This document shows positions 1 to 5,586 of a stretch of 20,668 nt of DNA, piece by piece. The notes under the pieces are model-generated. The model made no database searches and was not told the DNA's origin. It worked only from the letters and a program-made list of their open reading frames with translations. The position numbers were made by a program, and so were the translations under genes. How positions within the stretch are numbered: the first letter of the stretch is position 1; every line of letters begins with the position of its first letter. The DNA lies in assembly GCA_945903555.1 (NCBI GenBank), contig CAMDOJ010000010.1, positions 1-20,668 of the forward strand. Direction: 5' to 3'. The DNA is from Chthoniobacter flavus. GTDB taxonomy: Bacteria; Verrucomicrobiota; Verrucomicrobiia; Chthoniobacterales; Terrimicrobiaceae.

Positions 1-784
1 AAGCGGGGATCGGCTTCAGAAAAGGCTCTAAAGGCCTCTACAATATATGAAATCCTTCCAAGAATTCGACACCTCGAGATTCTCTAATGACCTATTTTAC
101 AACTCTAATACGGTGACATTTTCGACACAAATATTTACGACCCCTTGGCAGTTCATTGGCAAAGCCGATTCATTCCGTTTTTTTCCTCTCTCAACATTCG
201 AAGACAATCCCTGCAAATAGCGACGCTAGGCCTCTTGTCGACCCCGCGCCAACGGATGAAGCTCCCGTGCTTGTGCAGCCGAGCGCATCCACTGGGCGCA
301 ATCACTACTTGGACACGGACGCTCATCCGGCCACAACGAAGCTTGATAAAATTGCATCGCGCCAACCTACCCTCCAGACCGGCGCTCCGTCAGCTTCGCC
401 CACCTCCGTTCCAGCCTTCTCGCCCACGGAGCGAAGGCTTCCACTGCATCGGGCGGAGGTGACGGATGTCTTTTACACTCCCGCCGTGCCCCGACCCAAT
501 TCTCCCGCGATTATTGTGAAATCAAATACACCTGATTCTTCGCGATTATCTCGGCGCGGGACAGTACTTCCACCAGACGAGCGAACTTTATTTCCAACGC
601 CCTGCAACGCCTTTTCCGTGCAACCCGACCACCTGCGATTGATGACTCTGCGCTCGCACATCCAATACAAAACCACGATCTAAGAAAGTGCTCACGTTAC
701 GACTCATGGAGGCTGTTGCGAAAAACCAAATATGGAGGCTAGATAGTCCATCAAACTGGTAGTGCTAGGGCTTTGGTGATATTT
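1..784. other. Left-edge stretch with no recognisable gene
   Basis: I recognise no conserved protein or RNA here on either strand. Bases 1-155 hold only a 57-codon ORF (47-220, plus) with no Shine-Dalgarno sequence and no familiar motif. Bases 156-683 are GC-richer and contain overlapping open frames on both strands; the longest is listed separately with low confidence. From about 690 the composition becomes clearly AT-rich and stop-dense in the plus frames. Bases 706-714 and 732-740 are a 9-bp direct repeat (ATGGAGGCT), and 797-808 is a 12-bp perfect palindrome (AACATGCATGTT) that lies inside the small ORF at 785-925. Both are short enough to be chance. Confidence 0.5.
156..683 (+). CDS. Doubtful hypothetical protein, Pro/Ser/Thr-rich
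   Basis: This is a 175-codon open frame with a TTG start and no Shine-Dalgarno sequence upstream. The product is rich in proline (about one residue in seven), serine and threonine. It has no signal peptide, transmembrane segment or motif I recognise. The only internal ATG in frame is close to the C-terminus. Other frames in the same stretch are also open for 60-105 codons, which weakens the case for this one. Its codons do not look grossly unlike those of neighbouring genes, and 175 open codons is somewhat long for chance. It could be a poorly conserved real gene, the decayed end of one, or nothing. There is no gene on the plus strand next to it to suggest a role. Confidence 0.15.
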   Translation: MAKPIHSVFFLSQHSKTIPANSDARPLVDPAPTDEAPVLVQPSASTGRNHYLDTDAHPATTKLDKIASRQPTLQTGAPSASPTSVPAFSPTERRLPLHRAEVTDVFYTPAVPRPNSPAIIVKSNTPDSSRLSRRGTVLPPDERTLFPTPCNAFSVQPDHLRLMTLRSHIQYKTTI

Positions 785-925
785 TTAGTTACTTAAAACA
801 TGCATGTTAAGTGCGCATATAAGTGACATTGGTTGCATGAGTGCGATATTTATCAAAAGCCCCACGTAGGTTTCGATTAATGCCTGTATTGCAATAACGA
901 CTTCACATAATATGTTAATGATCAT
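785..925 (-). CDS. Small hydrophobic peptide (46 aa), candidate membrane miniprotein
   Basis: An ATG at 925 opens 46 codons ending in TAA at 785-787. AAAGGAG (plus-strand 935-941) lies 9 nt upstream, one of the best ribosome-binding sites in the window. The peptide begins MIINILCEVV and ends MHVLSN. It contains no Lys or Arg, only two acidic residues (Glu8, Glu18), two cysteines (Cys7, Cys37) and one proline (Pro32). Residues 20-40 are nearly all hydrophobic, so a single membrane helix is likely, perhaps two short ones around Pro32. It is AT-rich in codon use (ATA, TTA, CTT), unlike its neighbours. TATAAA boxes lie upstream at 960-965 and 952-957, but I see no good -35. It could be a small membrane protein, a toxin-like peptide (though those are usually basic), or a chance ORF in AT-rich DNA. 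I do not recognise the sequence. Confidence 0.4.
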   Translation of the reverse strand: MIINILCEVVIAIQALIETYVGLLINIALMQPMSLICALNMHVLSN

Positions 926-1016
926 TTTTTAATGCTCCTTTGTTGTGTGCTTTTATAATTTTATATCCTTGAGTTAGTGTAGATGCTTCGTGATAGGTCA
1001 GCATATTGTGTGCCAT
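915..1016 (-). CDS. Very small ORF (33 aa) overlapping the 46-aa ORF
   Basis: An ATG at 1016 (alternative ATG at 1004) opens 33 codons. The TAA at 915-917 lies 11 nt inside the ORF at 785-925, in another frame. The product is hydrophilic, with several Lys and His residues toward the C-terminus (for example KIIKAHNKGALKNDH). There is no Shine-Dalgarno sequence before either ATG. The overlap could allow translational coupling to the hydrophobic ORF. However, the candidate -10 boxes for that ORF lie inside this one, so the two readings compete. It may be chance. Confidence 0.15.
   Translation of the reverse strand: MAHNMLTYHEASTLTQGYKIIKAHNKGALKNDH
935..941 (-). promoter_or_regulatory. Strong ribosome-binding site for the 46-aa ORF
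   Basis: The minus strand reads AAAGGAG, 9 nt before the ATG at 925. This is the main reason to treat the short ORF as possibly real, because many of the confirmed genes here have weaker or no such site. Just upstream, plus-strand 951-966 gives TATAAAATTATAAAA on the minus strand, which is -10-like. Confidence 0.45.
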
Positions 1017-1211
1017 ATCACGTTGGATATTGAATCAGTTTTTCTGAGAAATCCGCTCCCTATGTATAGCGCTTATATCCCTCTTAATTGGCAGCCTATT
1101 CTAGTCTAGTTGCCGCTTTTTATCTCTTAGCCTCTGATCAGAAAAACAACATTCTTTCTGTAAAACTGGTTAAGCTGGATTTGAGATATCAAGCTATCCA
1201 TCTATTATTTA

Positions 1212-1257
1212 GAAAAACAAAAAGCCGGCAGTTTGAAGCTGCCGGCTTTTGTTTTTT
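1212..1257 (-). terminator. Intrinsic terminator of fusA (possibly bidirectional)
   Basis: The core stem pairs AAAGCCGGCAG (1221-1231) with its complement at 1239-1249 around a 7-nt loop. A-rich sequence on the left and T-rich sequence on the right extend the pairing. On the minus strand the stem is followed by a T-rich run and it starts about 20 nt after the fusA stop codon. The T-run on the plus side means it could also stop transcription coming from the left. Confidence 0.9.
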
Positions 1258-1270
1258 GGGTGGGAAAGGA

Positions 1271-3430
1271 TTAGGATTTCTGCTCGAGGATAGCAGCCTT
1301 GACTTGCTCTGGAACCTGCTCGAAGTGCGATGGCTCCATCGAGTAGGAAGAGCGGCCCTTGGAGAGAGAACGGATGGCTGTTGCGTATCCGAACATCTCC
1401 GAAAGAGGAGCTTCCGCGTTGACTGTCGAAAGATGGCCCTTGGTTTCAATGCCCATGATACGAGCGCGTCGGCGATTCAAGTCACCCATGATGTCACCTT
1501 GGAATTCATCTGGAGTGATGTTTTCGACCTTCATGATTGGCTCAAGCAAGATTGGTTTGGCTTTTTTCATCGCATCTTTAAGTGCGAAGATAGCGGCCAT
1601 CTTGAAAGCCATTTCGTTCGAGTCAACGTCATGGTAGCTTCCGTCGATGATGTCCACATGGACGTCGATGACTGGGTATCCAGCAACGACACCATTGAGA
1701 ACAGCTTCATTGAAGCCTTTGTTAACGGCAGGGATAAATTCTTTTGGAATCGTTCCGCCCACGACCTTGTTCTCGATTGTGATGCCTTTGCCGCGTTCGT
1801 TTGGTGTGACTTTGCAAATAACGTGTCCGTATTGACCACGACCACCCGACTGCTTGACGAGTTTGCCTTCGCCTGTTGCTGGGGAAAGGATGGTTTCCTT
1901 GTAAGCGATTTGTGGCTTGCCGGAGTTGGCCTCGACCTTGAATTCGCGCAACATACGATCGCGGATGATTTCCAAGTGGAGTTCGCCCATTCCTGCAATG
2001 ATCGTTTGGCCAGTGTCTTCGTTGGTGAAGACGCGGAATGTCGGATCTTCTTCAGCGAGGCGCTGGAGAGCGATGCCCATTTTCTCTTGATCAACCTTGG
2101 TTTTTGGCTCGATCGACATGGAGATAACGGGATCAGGGAAGGATGGTGGCTCGAGAAGGATCGTGTGATCCTCGTCGCAAAGCGTGTCACCCGTCGTGAT
2201 GTTCTTGATGCCTACGATAGCGGCGATGTCACCTGAGTAGCAGGTTTCCACGTCTTCACGCTTATCGGCTTGGATCTGAATAATGCGGCTGATGCGCTCG
2301 CGCTTATTTGTGCGAGGGTTGTAAACCGTATCGCCCTTGGAAAGTTTGCCGGAATAGACACGGAAGAAAACGAGCTTACCAACGAACGGATCGCTCCAGA
2401 GTTTGAATGCGAGCGAACAGAACTTGCCTTGGTCGTTTGCCGAAACTTCGATTGGAGCTGTTGTGTCTGGATCCATGCCTTTGGCTGGTGGAATGTCGAG
2501 CGGGCCCGGGAGGTAGTCTATAACTGCGTCCACGAGATATTGAACGCCTTTGTTTTTGAAGGCGGAGCCACCTACAACAGGCACGAAGCGGTTGGCGATC
2601 GTCTGGCGACGGATGGCCGCCTTGAGATCTTGAATGGAAATGGGTTTTTCCTCGAGGTAAAGCATACCGATTTCTTCATCGAGATCGCACATTTGAGCGA
2701 TGAGGTCATCGTAGGCGGCTTGAGCTTTATCCTTAAGTTCGTCTGGGATTTCGTGGATCTCGTAGGTTGAACCCATCGAATTGTCATCGACGTAGATGAT
2801 CGCCTTCATATTGATGACGTCGATTTGTCCTTTGAGGTAATCTTCGCGACCGAGTGGGAAAAGGATGGGCCAAGCATTAGCGCCGAGCTTGGTGCGCATG
2901 CTTTCTAGCGCGTTCTCGAAGTCCGCGCCTGTGCGGTCCATTTTATTGACGAAAGCGATACGTGGAACGCCGTATTTGGTGGCTTGGCGCCAGACAGTCT
3001 CGGACTGTGGTTGCACGCCGGCCACTCCGCAGAATACGGCGATGGCCCCGTCCAACACACGAAGGGAGCGCTCGACCTCGGCCGTGAAATCCACGTGGCC
3101 AGGGGTGTCAATAATGTTGACGCGCATTTTGATGCCGGAGTAGGCCTTGTAAACGCCCTCTTCTGGGCGCTGCATCCACGAGCAGGTCGTGGCAGCGGAT
3201 GTGATCGTGATGCCGCGCTCGCGCTCTTGCTCCATCCAATCGGTGACCGTCGTTCCTTCATGCACTTCACCGATTTTGTGAATCATTCCGGTGTAGAAAA
3301 GAATACGCTCGGTGAGAGTCGTTTTACCGGCATCGATATGGGCGGCGATGCCGATGTTGCGCGTGCGCTCGAGCGGGAATGCTCGGTTTGGTGAATTCAG
3401 GTTATTAACGGTCTCGGTCGTGGCTGCCAT
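1271..3430 (-). CDS. fusA: Translation elongation factor G (EF-G)
   Basis: EF-G is the ribosomal translocase: it uses GTP to move tRNA and mRNA after peptide bond formation and helps RRF recycle ribosomes in the cytoplasm. The 719-residue product has the usual length. Visible GTPase motifs are G1 AHIDAGKT (30-37), the switch I region with ERERGITI (69-76), G3 DTPGH (108-112), G4 NKMD (162-165) and G5 GSA (288-290). Domains II-V follow, with the conserved stretch GMGELHLEII in the middle of the protein. It lies third in an rpsL-rpsG-fusA str cluster, but a terminator separates it from rpsG, so it probably has its own promoter. The ATG at 3430 has no clear Shine-Dalgarno sequence. No tuf gene follows. 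Assignment to EF-G rather than to another translational GTPase is secure. Confidence 0.98.
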   Translation of the reverse strand: MAATTETVNNLNSPNRAFPLERTRNIGIAAHIDAGKTTLTERILFYTGMIHKIGEVHEGTTVTDWMEQERERGITITSAATTCSWMQRPEEGVYKAYSGIKMRVNIIDTPGHVDFTAEVERSLRVLDGAIAVFCGVAGVQPQSETVWRQATKYGVPRIAFVNKMDRTGADFENALESMRTKLGANAWPILFPLGREDYLKGQIDVINMKAIIYVDDNSMGSTYEIHEIPDELKDKAQAAYDDLIAQMCDLDEEIGMLYLEEKPISIQDLKAAIRRQTIANRFVPVVGGSAFKNKGVQYLVDAVIDYLPGPLDIPPAKGMDPDTTAPIEVSANDQGKFCSLAFKLWSDPFVGKLVFFRVYSGKLSKGDTVYNPRTNKRERISRIIQIQADKREDVETCYSGDIAAIVGIKNITTGDTLCDEDHTILLEPPSFPDPVISMSIEPKTKVDQEKMGIALQRLAEEDPTFRVFTNEDTGQTIIAGMGELHLEIIRDRMLREFKVEANSGKPQIAYKETILSPATGEGKLVKQSGGRGQYGHVICKVTPNERGKGITIENKVVGGTIPKEFIPAVNKGFNEAVLNGVVAGYPVIDVHVDIIDGSYHDVDSNEMAFKMAAIFALKDAMKKAKPILLEPIMKVENITPDEFQGDIMGDLNRRRARIMGIETKGHLSTVNAEAPLSEMFGYATAIRSLSKGRSSYSMEPSHFEQVPEQVKAAILEQKS

Positions 3431-3459
3431 AGGTGTATTTTGTTAGAAAGAATTGGGAA

Positions 3460-3488
3460 AATTAAGATTTTTGTGTCCTCGGGGTCAA
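3460..3488 (-). promoter_or_regulatory. Candidate fusA promoter
   Basis: On the minus strand, TTGACC (3483-3488, five of six matches to the -35 consensus) is followed after 17 nt by TTAATT (3460-3465), a weak -10. It lies between the rpsG terminator and the fusA start, where a separate fusA promoter is expected if the terminator works. The weak -10 keeps confidence low. Confidence 0.3.
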
Positions 3489-3530
3489 TGGAGATTCCGT
3501 TAGGTGATCTCTGGTGAACTCTTTTGGTGA

Positions 3531-3573
3531 AAAAAAAGAGGGCGGTTATTTCATTTCTGAATTAACCGCCCTC
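3531..3573 (-). terminator. Intrinsic terminator after rpsG, inside the str cluster
   Basis: An 11-bp perfect stem, GAGGGCGGTTA (3538-3548) with its complement at 3563-3573, has a 14-nt loop. On the minus strand it is followed directly by seven Ts (plus-strand A-run 3531-3537). It starts 12 nt after the rpsG stop codon. This is a textbook intrinsic terminator. It either ends the rpsL-rpsG transcript or partly attenuates read-through into fusA. Confidence 0.85.
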
Positions 3574-3585
3574 CGGGACATTTTT

Positions 3586-4059
3586 CTACCAGCGGAAGTG
3601 CGCGAAAGCACGGTTGGCTTGAGCCATTTTGTGCATGTCGTCACGCTTCTTGATCGCGTTGCCTTGACCAGCTGCGGCGTCTTTGAGCTCGTAAGCGAGG
3701 GCGTTTTCCATTGGGACGCCTTTGCGTTTGTTGGCAAAGGTGACGAGCCAGCGCATGGCGAGAGCCACTTGGCGTTCTGCGGGCACTTCCATCGGGACTT
3801 GGTAGGTGGAACCACCCACGCGGCGGGATTTGACTTCGAGGCGTGGTTTGACGTTCTCGATGGCTTTGTTGAGGGTCTCGAGAGGATCGACCGTGTCGCT
3901 GCCTTCACGGCTTTTATCGATTGCGGTGTAAACGATGCGCTCGGCGATGGATTTTTTGCCTGCGAGCATCACGGCGCTAATTAAGCGTGCAACGATCGGG
4001 CTCGCATAGCGGGCGTCTTTTTTGACCTCTTTGTGGATTACTCGGCGGCGACGGGACAT
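3586..4059 (-). CDS. rpsG: 30S ribosomal protein S7
   Basis: S7 nucleates assembly of the 30S head by binding the 3' major domain of 16S rRNA, and it lies near the E-site tRNA. The 157-residue protein has the family's normal bacterial length. It starts MSRRRRVIHKEVK, with the basic N-terminal arm, followed by the helical core. Typical family stretches are visible (DPLETLNKAIENVKP, RRVGGSTYQVP, ALAMRWLV) and the C-terminus ends near ANRAFAHFRW. The gene begins 46 nt after rpsL and should share its transcript. I see no Shine-Dalgarno sequence before the ATG, and no obvious hairpin in the rpsL-rpsG gap resembling the enterobacterial S7 autoregulatory site. A strong terminator follows at once. 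Confidence 0.97.
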   Translation of the reverse strand: MSRRRRVIHKEVKKDARYASPIVARLISAVMLAGKKSIAERIVYTAIDKSREGSDTVDPLETLNKAIENVKPRLEVKSRRVGGSTYQVPMEVPAERQVALAMRWLVTFANKRKGVPMENALAYELKDAAAGQGNAIKKRDDMHKMAQANRAFAHFRW

Positions 4060-4105
4060 AGGATATTGTGATTACAGATTGGTAAATTTTAAATGGATCG
4101 GTGAG

Positions 4106-4528
4106 CTATTTTTTCTTGCCTTTTGCACCCTTTGCACCCTTGGTGTCTACTTGGCCGGGTTTCGGACGTTTAGCACCGTATTTCGAGCGGCTGCGACGGC
4201 GACCGTCAACCCCAAGGCTGTCGAGTGTGCCACGAACGATGTGATAACGGACGCCAGGAAGATCTTTCACTTTGCCACCGCGAACCAGAACGATCGAGTG
4301 CTCTTGCAGATTGTGCCCTTCGCCAGGAATGTAGGCGATGACTTCTTGGCCATTCGTAAGACGAACCTTTGCCACCTTGCGGAGAGCGGAGTTTGGCTTC
4401 TTCGGTGTGCGGGTCATAACTTGCACGCAAACGCCACGGCGTTGTGGGCAGTTCACCAAAGCTGGTGATTTTGACTTGACCTTGATTTTTAAGCGTCCTT
4501 TGCGGACGAGTTGATTAATTGTGGGCAT
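4106..4528 (-). CDS. rpsL: 30S ribosomal protein S12
   Basis: S12 lies at the decoding centre of the 30S subunit and controls accuracy; it is the classical streptomycin-resistance protein. The 140-residue product carries the signature TPKKPNSALRKV (41-52) and GHNLQEHS (71-78). The lysines that mutate to streptomycin resistance are wild type here (Lys43 and Lys88), and Asp89, the residue methylthiolated by RimO in E. coli, is present. It is longer than the usual 123-124 residues because of a basic Lys/Gly/Ala tail from about residue 124 (KGAKGAKGKKK at the end), encoded partly by a 9-bp tandem repeat. It is the first gene of the str cluster and divergent from prmC. Only a weak AGG precedes the ATG. 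Confidence 0.97.
   Translation of the reverse strand: MPTINQLVRKGRLKIKVKSKSPALVNCPQRRGVCVQVMTRTPKKPNSALRKVAKVRLTNGQEVIAYIPGEGHNLQEHSIVLVRGGKVKDLPGVRYHIVRGTLDSLGVDGRRRSRSKYGAKRPKPGQVDTKGAKGAKGKKK
4122..4139 (-). repeat. 9-bp tandem repeat in the rpsL tail
   Basis: TTTGCACCC occurs twice head to tail (4122-4130 and 4131-4139). On the coding strand it encodes repeated Lys-Gly-Ala units near the S12 C-terminus. It is a likely site of slippage that would change tail length without breaking the frame. Confidence 0.8.
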
Positions 4529-4635
4529 TTATAAACCTGATTTTGTGATTCGCGGCATGTGATGGGATTAAGAGCGGCGGTCTGCGGCTGACGAAGTTCC
4601 CAATCACCTTGCGGGAGTGGAGGAGGTTAGGGGGG

Positions 4636-4692
4636 ATGCAATATGTTGCAAGAAAAAAAACACATTTTTTCTCAGTCTATTTAAATTGCTGA
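4636..4692 (+). CDS. Candidate 18-codon leader ORF upstream of prmC
   Basis: AGGAGG (4621-4626), part of a longer purine run, lies 9 nt before an ATG at 4636. The ORF reads 18 codons, product MQYVARKKTHFFSVYLNC, and stops with TGA at 4690-4692, 57 nt before the prmC ATG. The ribosome-binding site is better than that of prmC itself. It could be a leader peptide, or the purine run could serve another purpose with the ATG being chance. No amino-acid run typical of a classical attenuator is present. Confidence 0.2.
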   Translation: MQYVARKKTHFFSVYLNC

Positions 4693-4724
4693 TCACGGAC
4701 TAAATCGCTGGACAATTCGGGCAT
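4677..4724 (-). CDS. Candidate 15-codon leader ORF upstream of rpsL
   Basis: On the minus strand, GAAGGA (plus-strand 4733-4738) lies 8 nt before an ATG at 4724. The ORF encodes MPELSSDLVRDQQFK and ends with TAG at 4677-4679, about 150 nt before rpsL. It partly overlaps the plus-strand mini-ORF. With only 15 codons, chance is a serious alternative. Confidence 0.12.
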   Translation of the reverse strand: MPELSSDLVRDQQFK

Positions 4725-4749
4725 CTGAATAATCCTTCAATCCGCTTTG

Positions 4750-5586
4750 ATGACAACGCTAGAAGTTTTAAATGCCGCCACATCGTATTTGGATAAACGC
4801 GGGGTGGAAAGTGCCCGATTGAATGCCGAGCATTTGTTGGCGCATGTACTGGGTATGCCTCGGAGGATTGAGCTTTACCTTCAGTTTGAGCGACCGGTCA
4901 GTGAAGGGCAGAGGGCGCCACTTCGCGAATTGGTGAAGCGCCGCGCAGAGGGGATTCCGTTGCAGCACATTCTTGGGGAAGTTGAATTTTGTGGGCGTGT
5001 TTTTATTTGTGATGCACGTGCTTTGATTCCGCGCCCCGAGACGGAACTGCTGGTGGAATTGGTCTTGAAGGAGTCTGCTGCGACCACCTCGATACTCGAC
5101 GTTGCAACGGGAAGCGGGGTTATCGGATTAAGTTTAGCCCTGTCCCGTCCCGATGCAGCAGTGACACTTTGCGATATTTCTTCTGAGGCACTTTCGCTTG
5201 CTGCCGCTAATGCCTTCCGCCATGGGATTGCCGACAAAGTTGTGCAAAAAGAATCGGATTTACTTGATTCCGTGGAGGGGATTTTCGACGTCATTGTTTC
5301 GAATCCTCCCTATATCCCGACCTCCGATATTGCGAGTCTTTCGAGGGAAGTTCAAAACGATCCCGTTCTCGCATTGGATGGTGGATCGGATGGTTTGAGG
5401 ATTATTGAGAGGCTTGTTCACGCTTCGATGTCGAAGATGTCAGCGGGGGGATTGCTTGCGCTAGAGATCGGTCACGATCAAGCCGCGCGTGTGGTTGAGA
5501 TTCTTAAAATGCATAATTTTCGGGACATCGTCGTTCATCAAGACTATCAAGGCGTCGAAAGATTCGTTTTCTCACGTCATGGATAA
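4750..5586 (+). CDS. prmC: Release factor glutamine methyltransferase
   Basis: PrmC uses S-adenosylmethionine to methylate the glutamine of the GGQ motif in release factors RF1 and RF2, which speeds peptide release. From the ATG at 4750 the protein has 278 residues, normal for the family; a TTG at 4747 directly before it is the only other nearby start. The N-terminal helical RF-binding domain (about 1-75) is followed by IPRPETELL (93-101), the SAM-binding motif DVATGSGVIGL (117-127) and the catalytic NPPY (185-188). In many bacteria prmC follows prfA; here the upstream neighbour is divergent rpsL. Its last 8 nt overlap the start of murA, which implies one transcript and coupled translation. 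There is no Shine-Dalgarno sequence at the ATG. Confidence 0.95.
   Translation: MTTLEVLNAATSYLDKRGVESARLNAEHLLAHVLGMPRRIELYLQFERPVSEGQRAPLRELVKRRAEGIPLQHILGEVEFCGRVFICDARALIPRPETELLVELVLKESAATTSILDVATGSGVIGLSLALSRPDAAVTLCDISSEALSLAAANAFRHGIADKVVQKESDLLDSVEGIFDVIVSNPPYIPTSDIASLSREVQNDPVLALDGGSDGLRIIERLVHASMSKMSAGGLLALEIGHDQAARVVEILKMHNFRDIVVHQDYQGVERFVFSRHG

Larger units (their letters stand above)
684..1211. other. AT-rich intergenic stretch holding two small minus-strand ORFs
   Basis: This stretch of about 530 bases downstream of fusA is visibly AT-richer than the rest of the window. No conserved large gene fits on either strand. It contains the 46-codon ORF at 785-925 with a strong ribosome-binding site, the overlapping 33-codon ORF at 915-1016, and A/T runs at 951-966 that resemble -10 boxes on the minus strand. 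I looked for tmRNA, RNase P, SRP RNA and tRNA signatures by eye and saw none. Confidence 0.5.
4529..4749. promoter_or_regulatory. Divergent rpsL / prmC control region
   Basis: This gap should hold promoters for both the str cluster (minus) and prmC-murA (plus). I see no strong match to a -35/-10 pair on either strand. On the minus strand TTGCAA is followed 16 nt later by TAACCT, which is weak. An inverted repeat TGCAA-TATG-TTGCA overlaps that -35. An A8/T6 tract at about 4662-4680 may bend DNA. A G-rich run on the plus strand (4613-4635) and two very short ORFs with good ribosome-binding sites (4636-4692 plus, 4677-4724 minus) are listed separately. Confidence 0.4.

Noticed and set aside
47..220. 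57-codon plus-strand ORF at the left edge
   Set aside because: There is no SD, no recognisable motif, and it overlaps another open frame; I see nothing beyond chance.
706..740. 9-bp direct repeat ATGGAGGCT, considered as an insertion-site duplication
   Set aside because: Only 17 nt lie between the copies, no element or inverted ends are present, and a 9-bp match is easily accidental.
1127..1201. 24-codon minus-strand ORF directly beyond the fusA terminator
   Set aside because: It has no ribosome-binding site, no distinctive composition, and a length well within chance.
1088..2236. 382-codon plus-strand frame antisense to fusA, and a further 166 codons at 2270-2770
   Set aside because: They lie opposite an unmistakable EF-G gene, the first starts at a TTG and runs through the fusA terminator, and the products show no family. 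They arise from the codon bias of fusA.
3514..4468. Antisense frames across rpsG (3514-3984) and rpsL (4022-4468)
   Set aside because: They are opposite intact S7 and S12 genes and run through the rpsG terminator or the intergenic gap.
5489..5578. 30-codon N-terminal extension of murA
   Set aside because: It lies wholly inside prmC in another frame. The ATG at 5579 gives the family N-terminus and puts Cys115 at its standard number.
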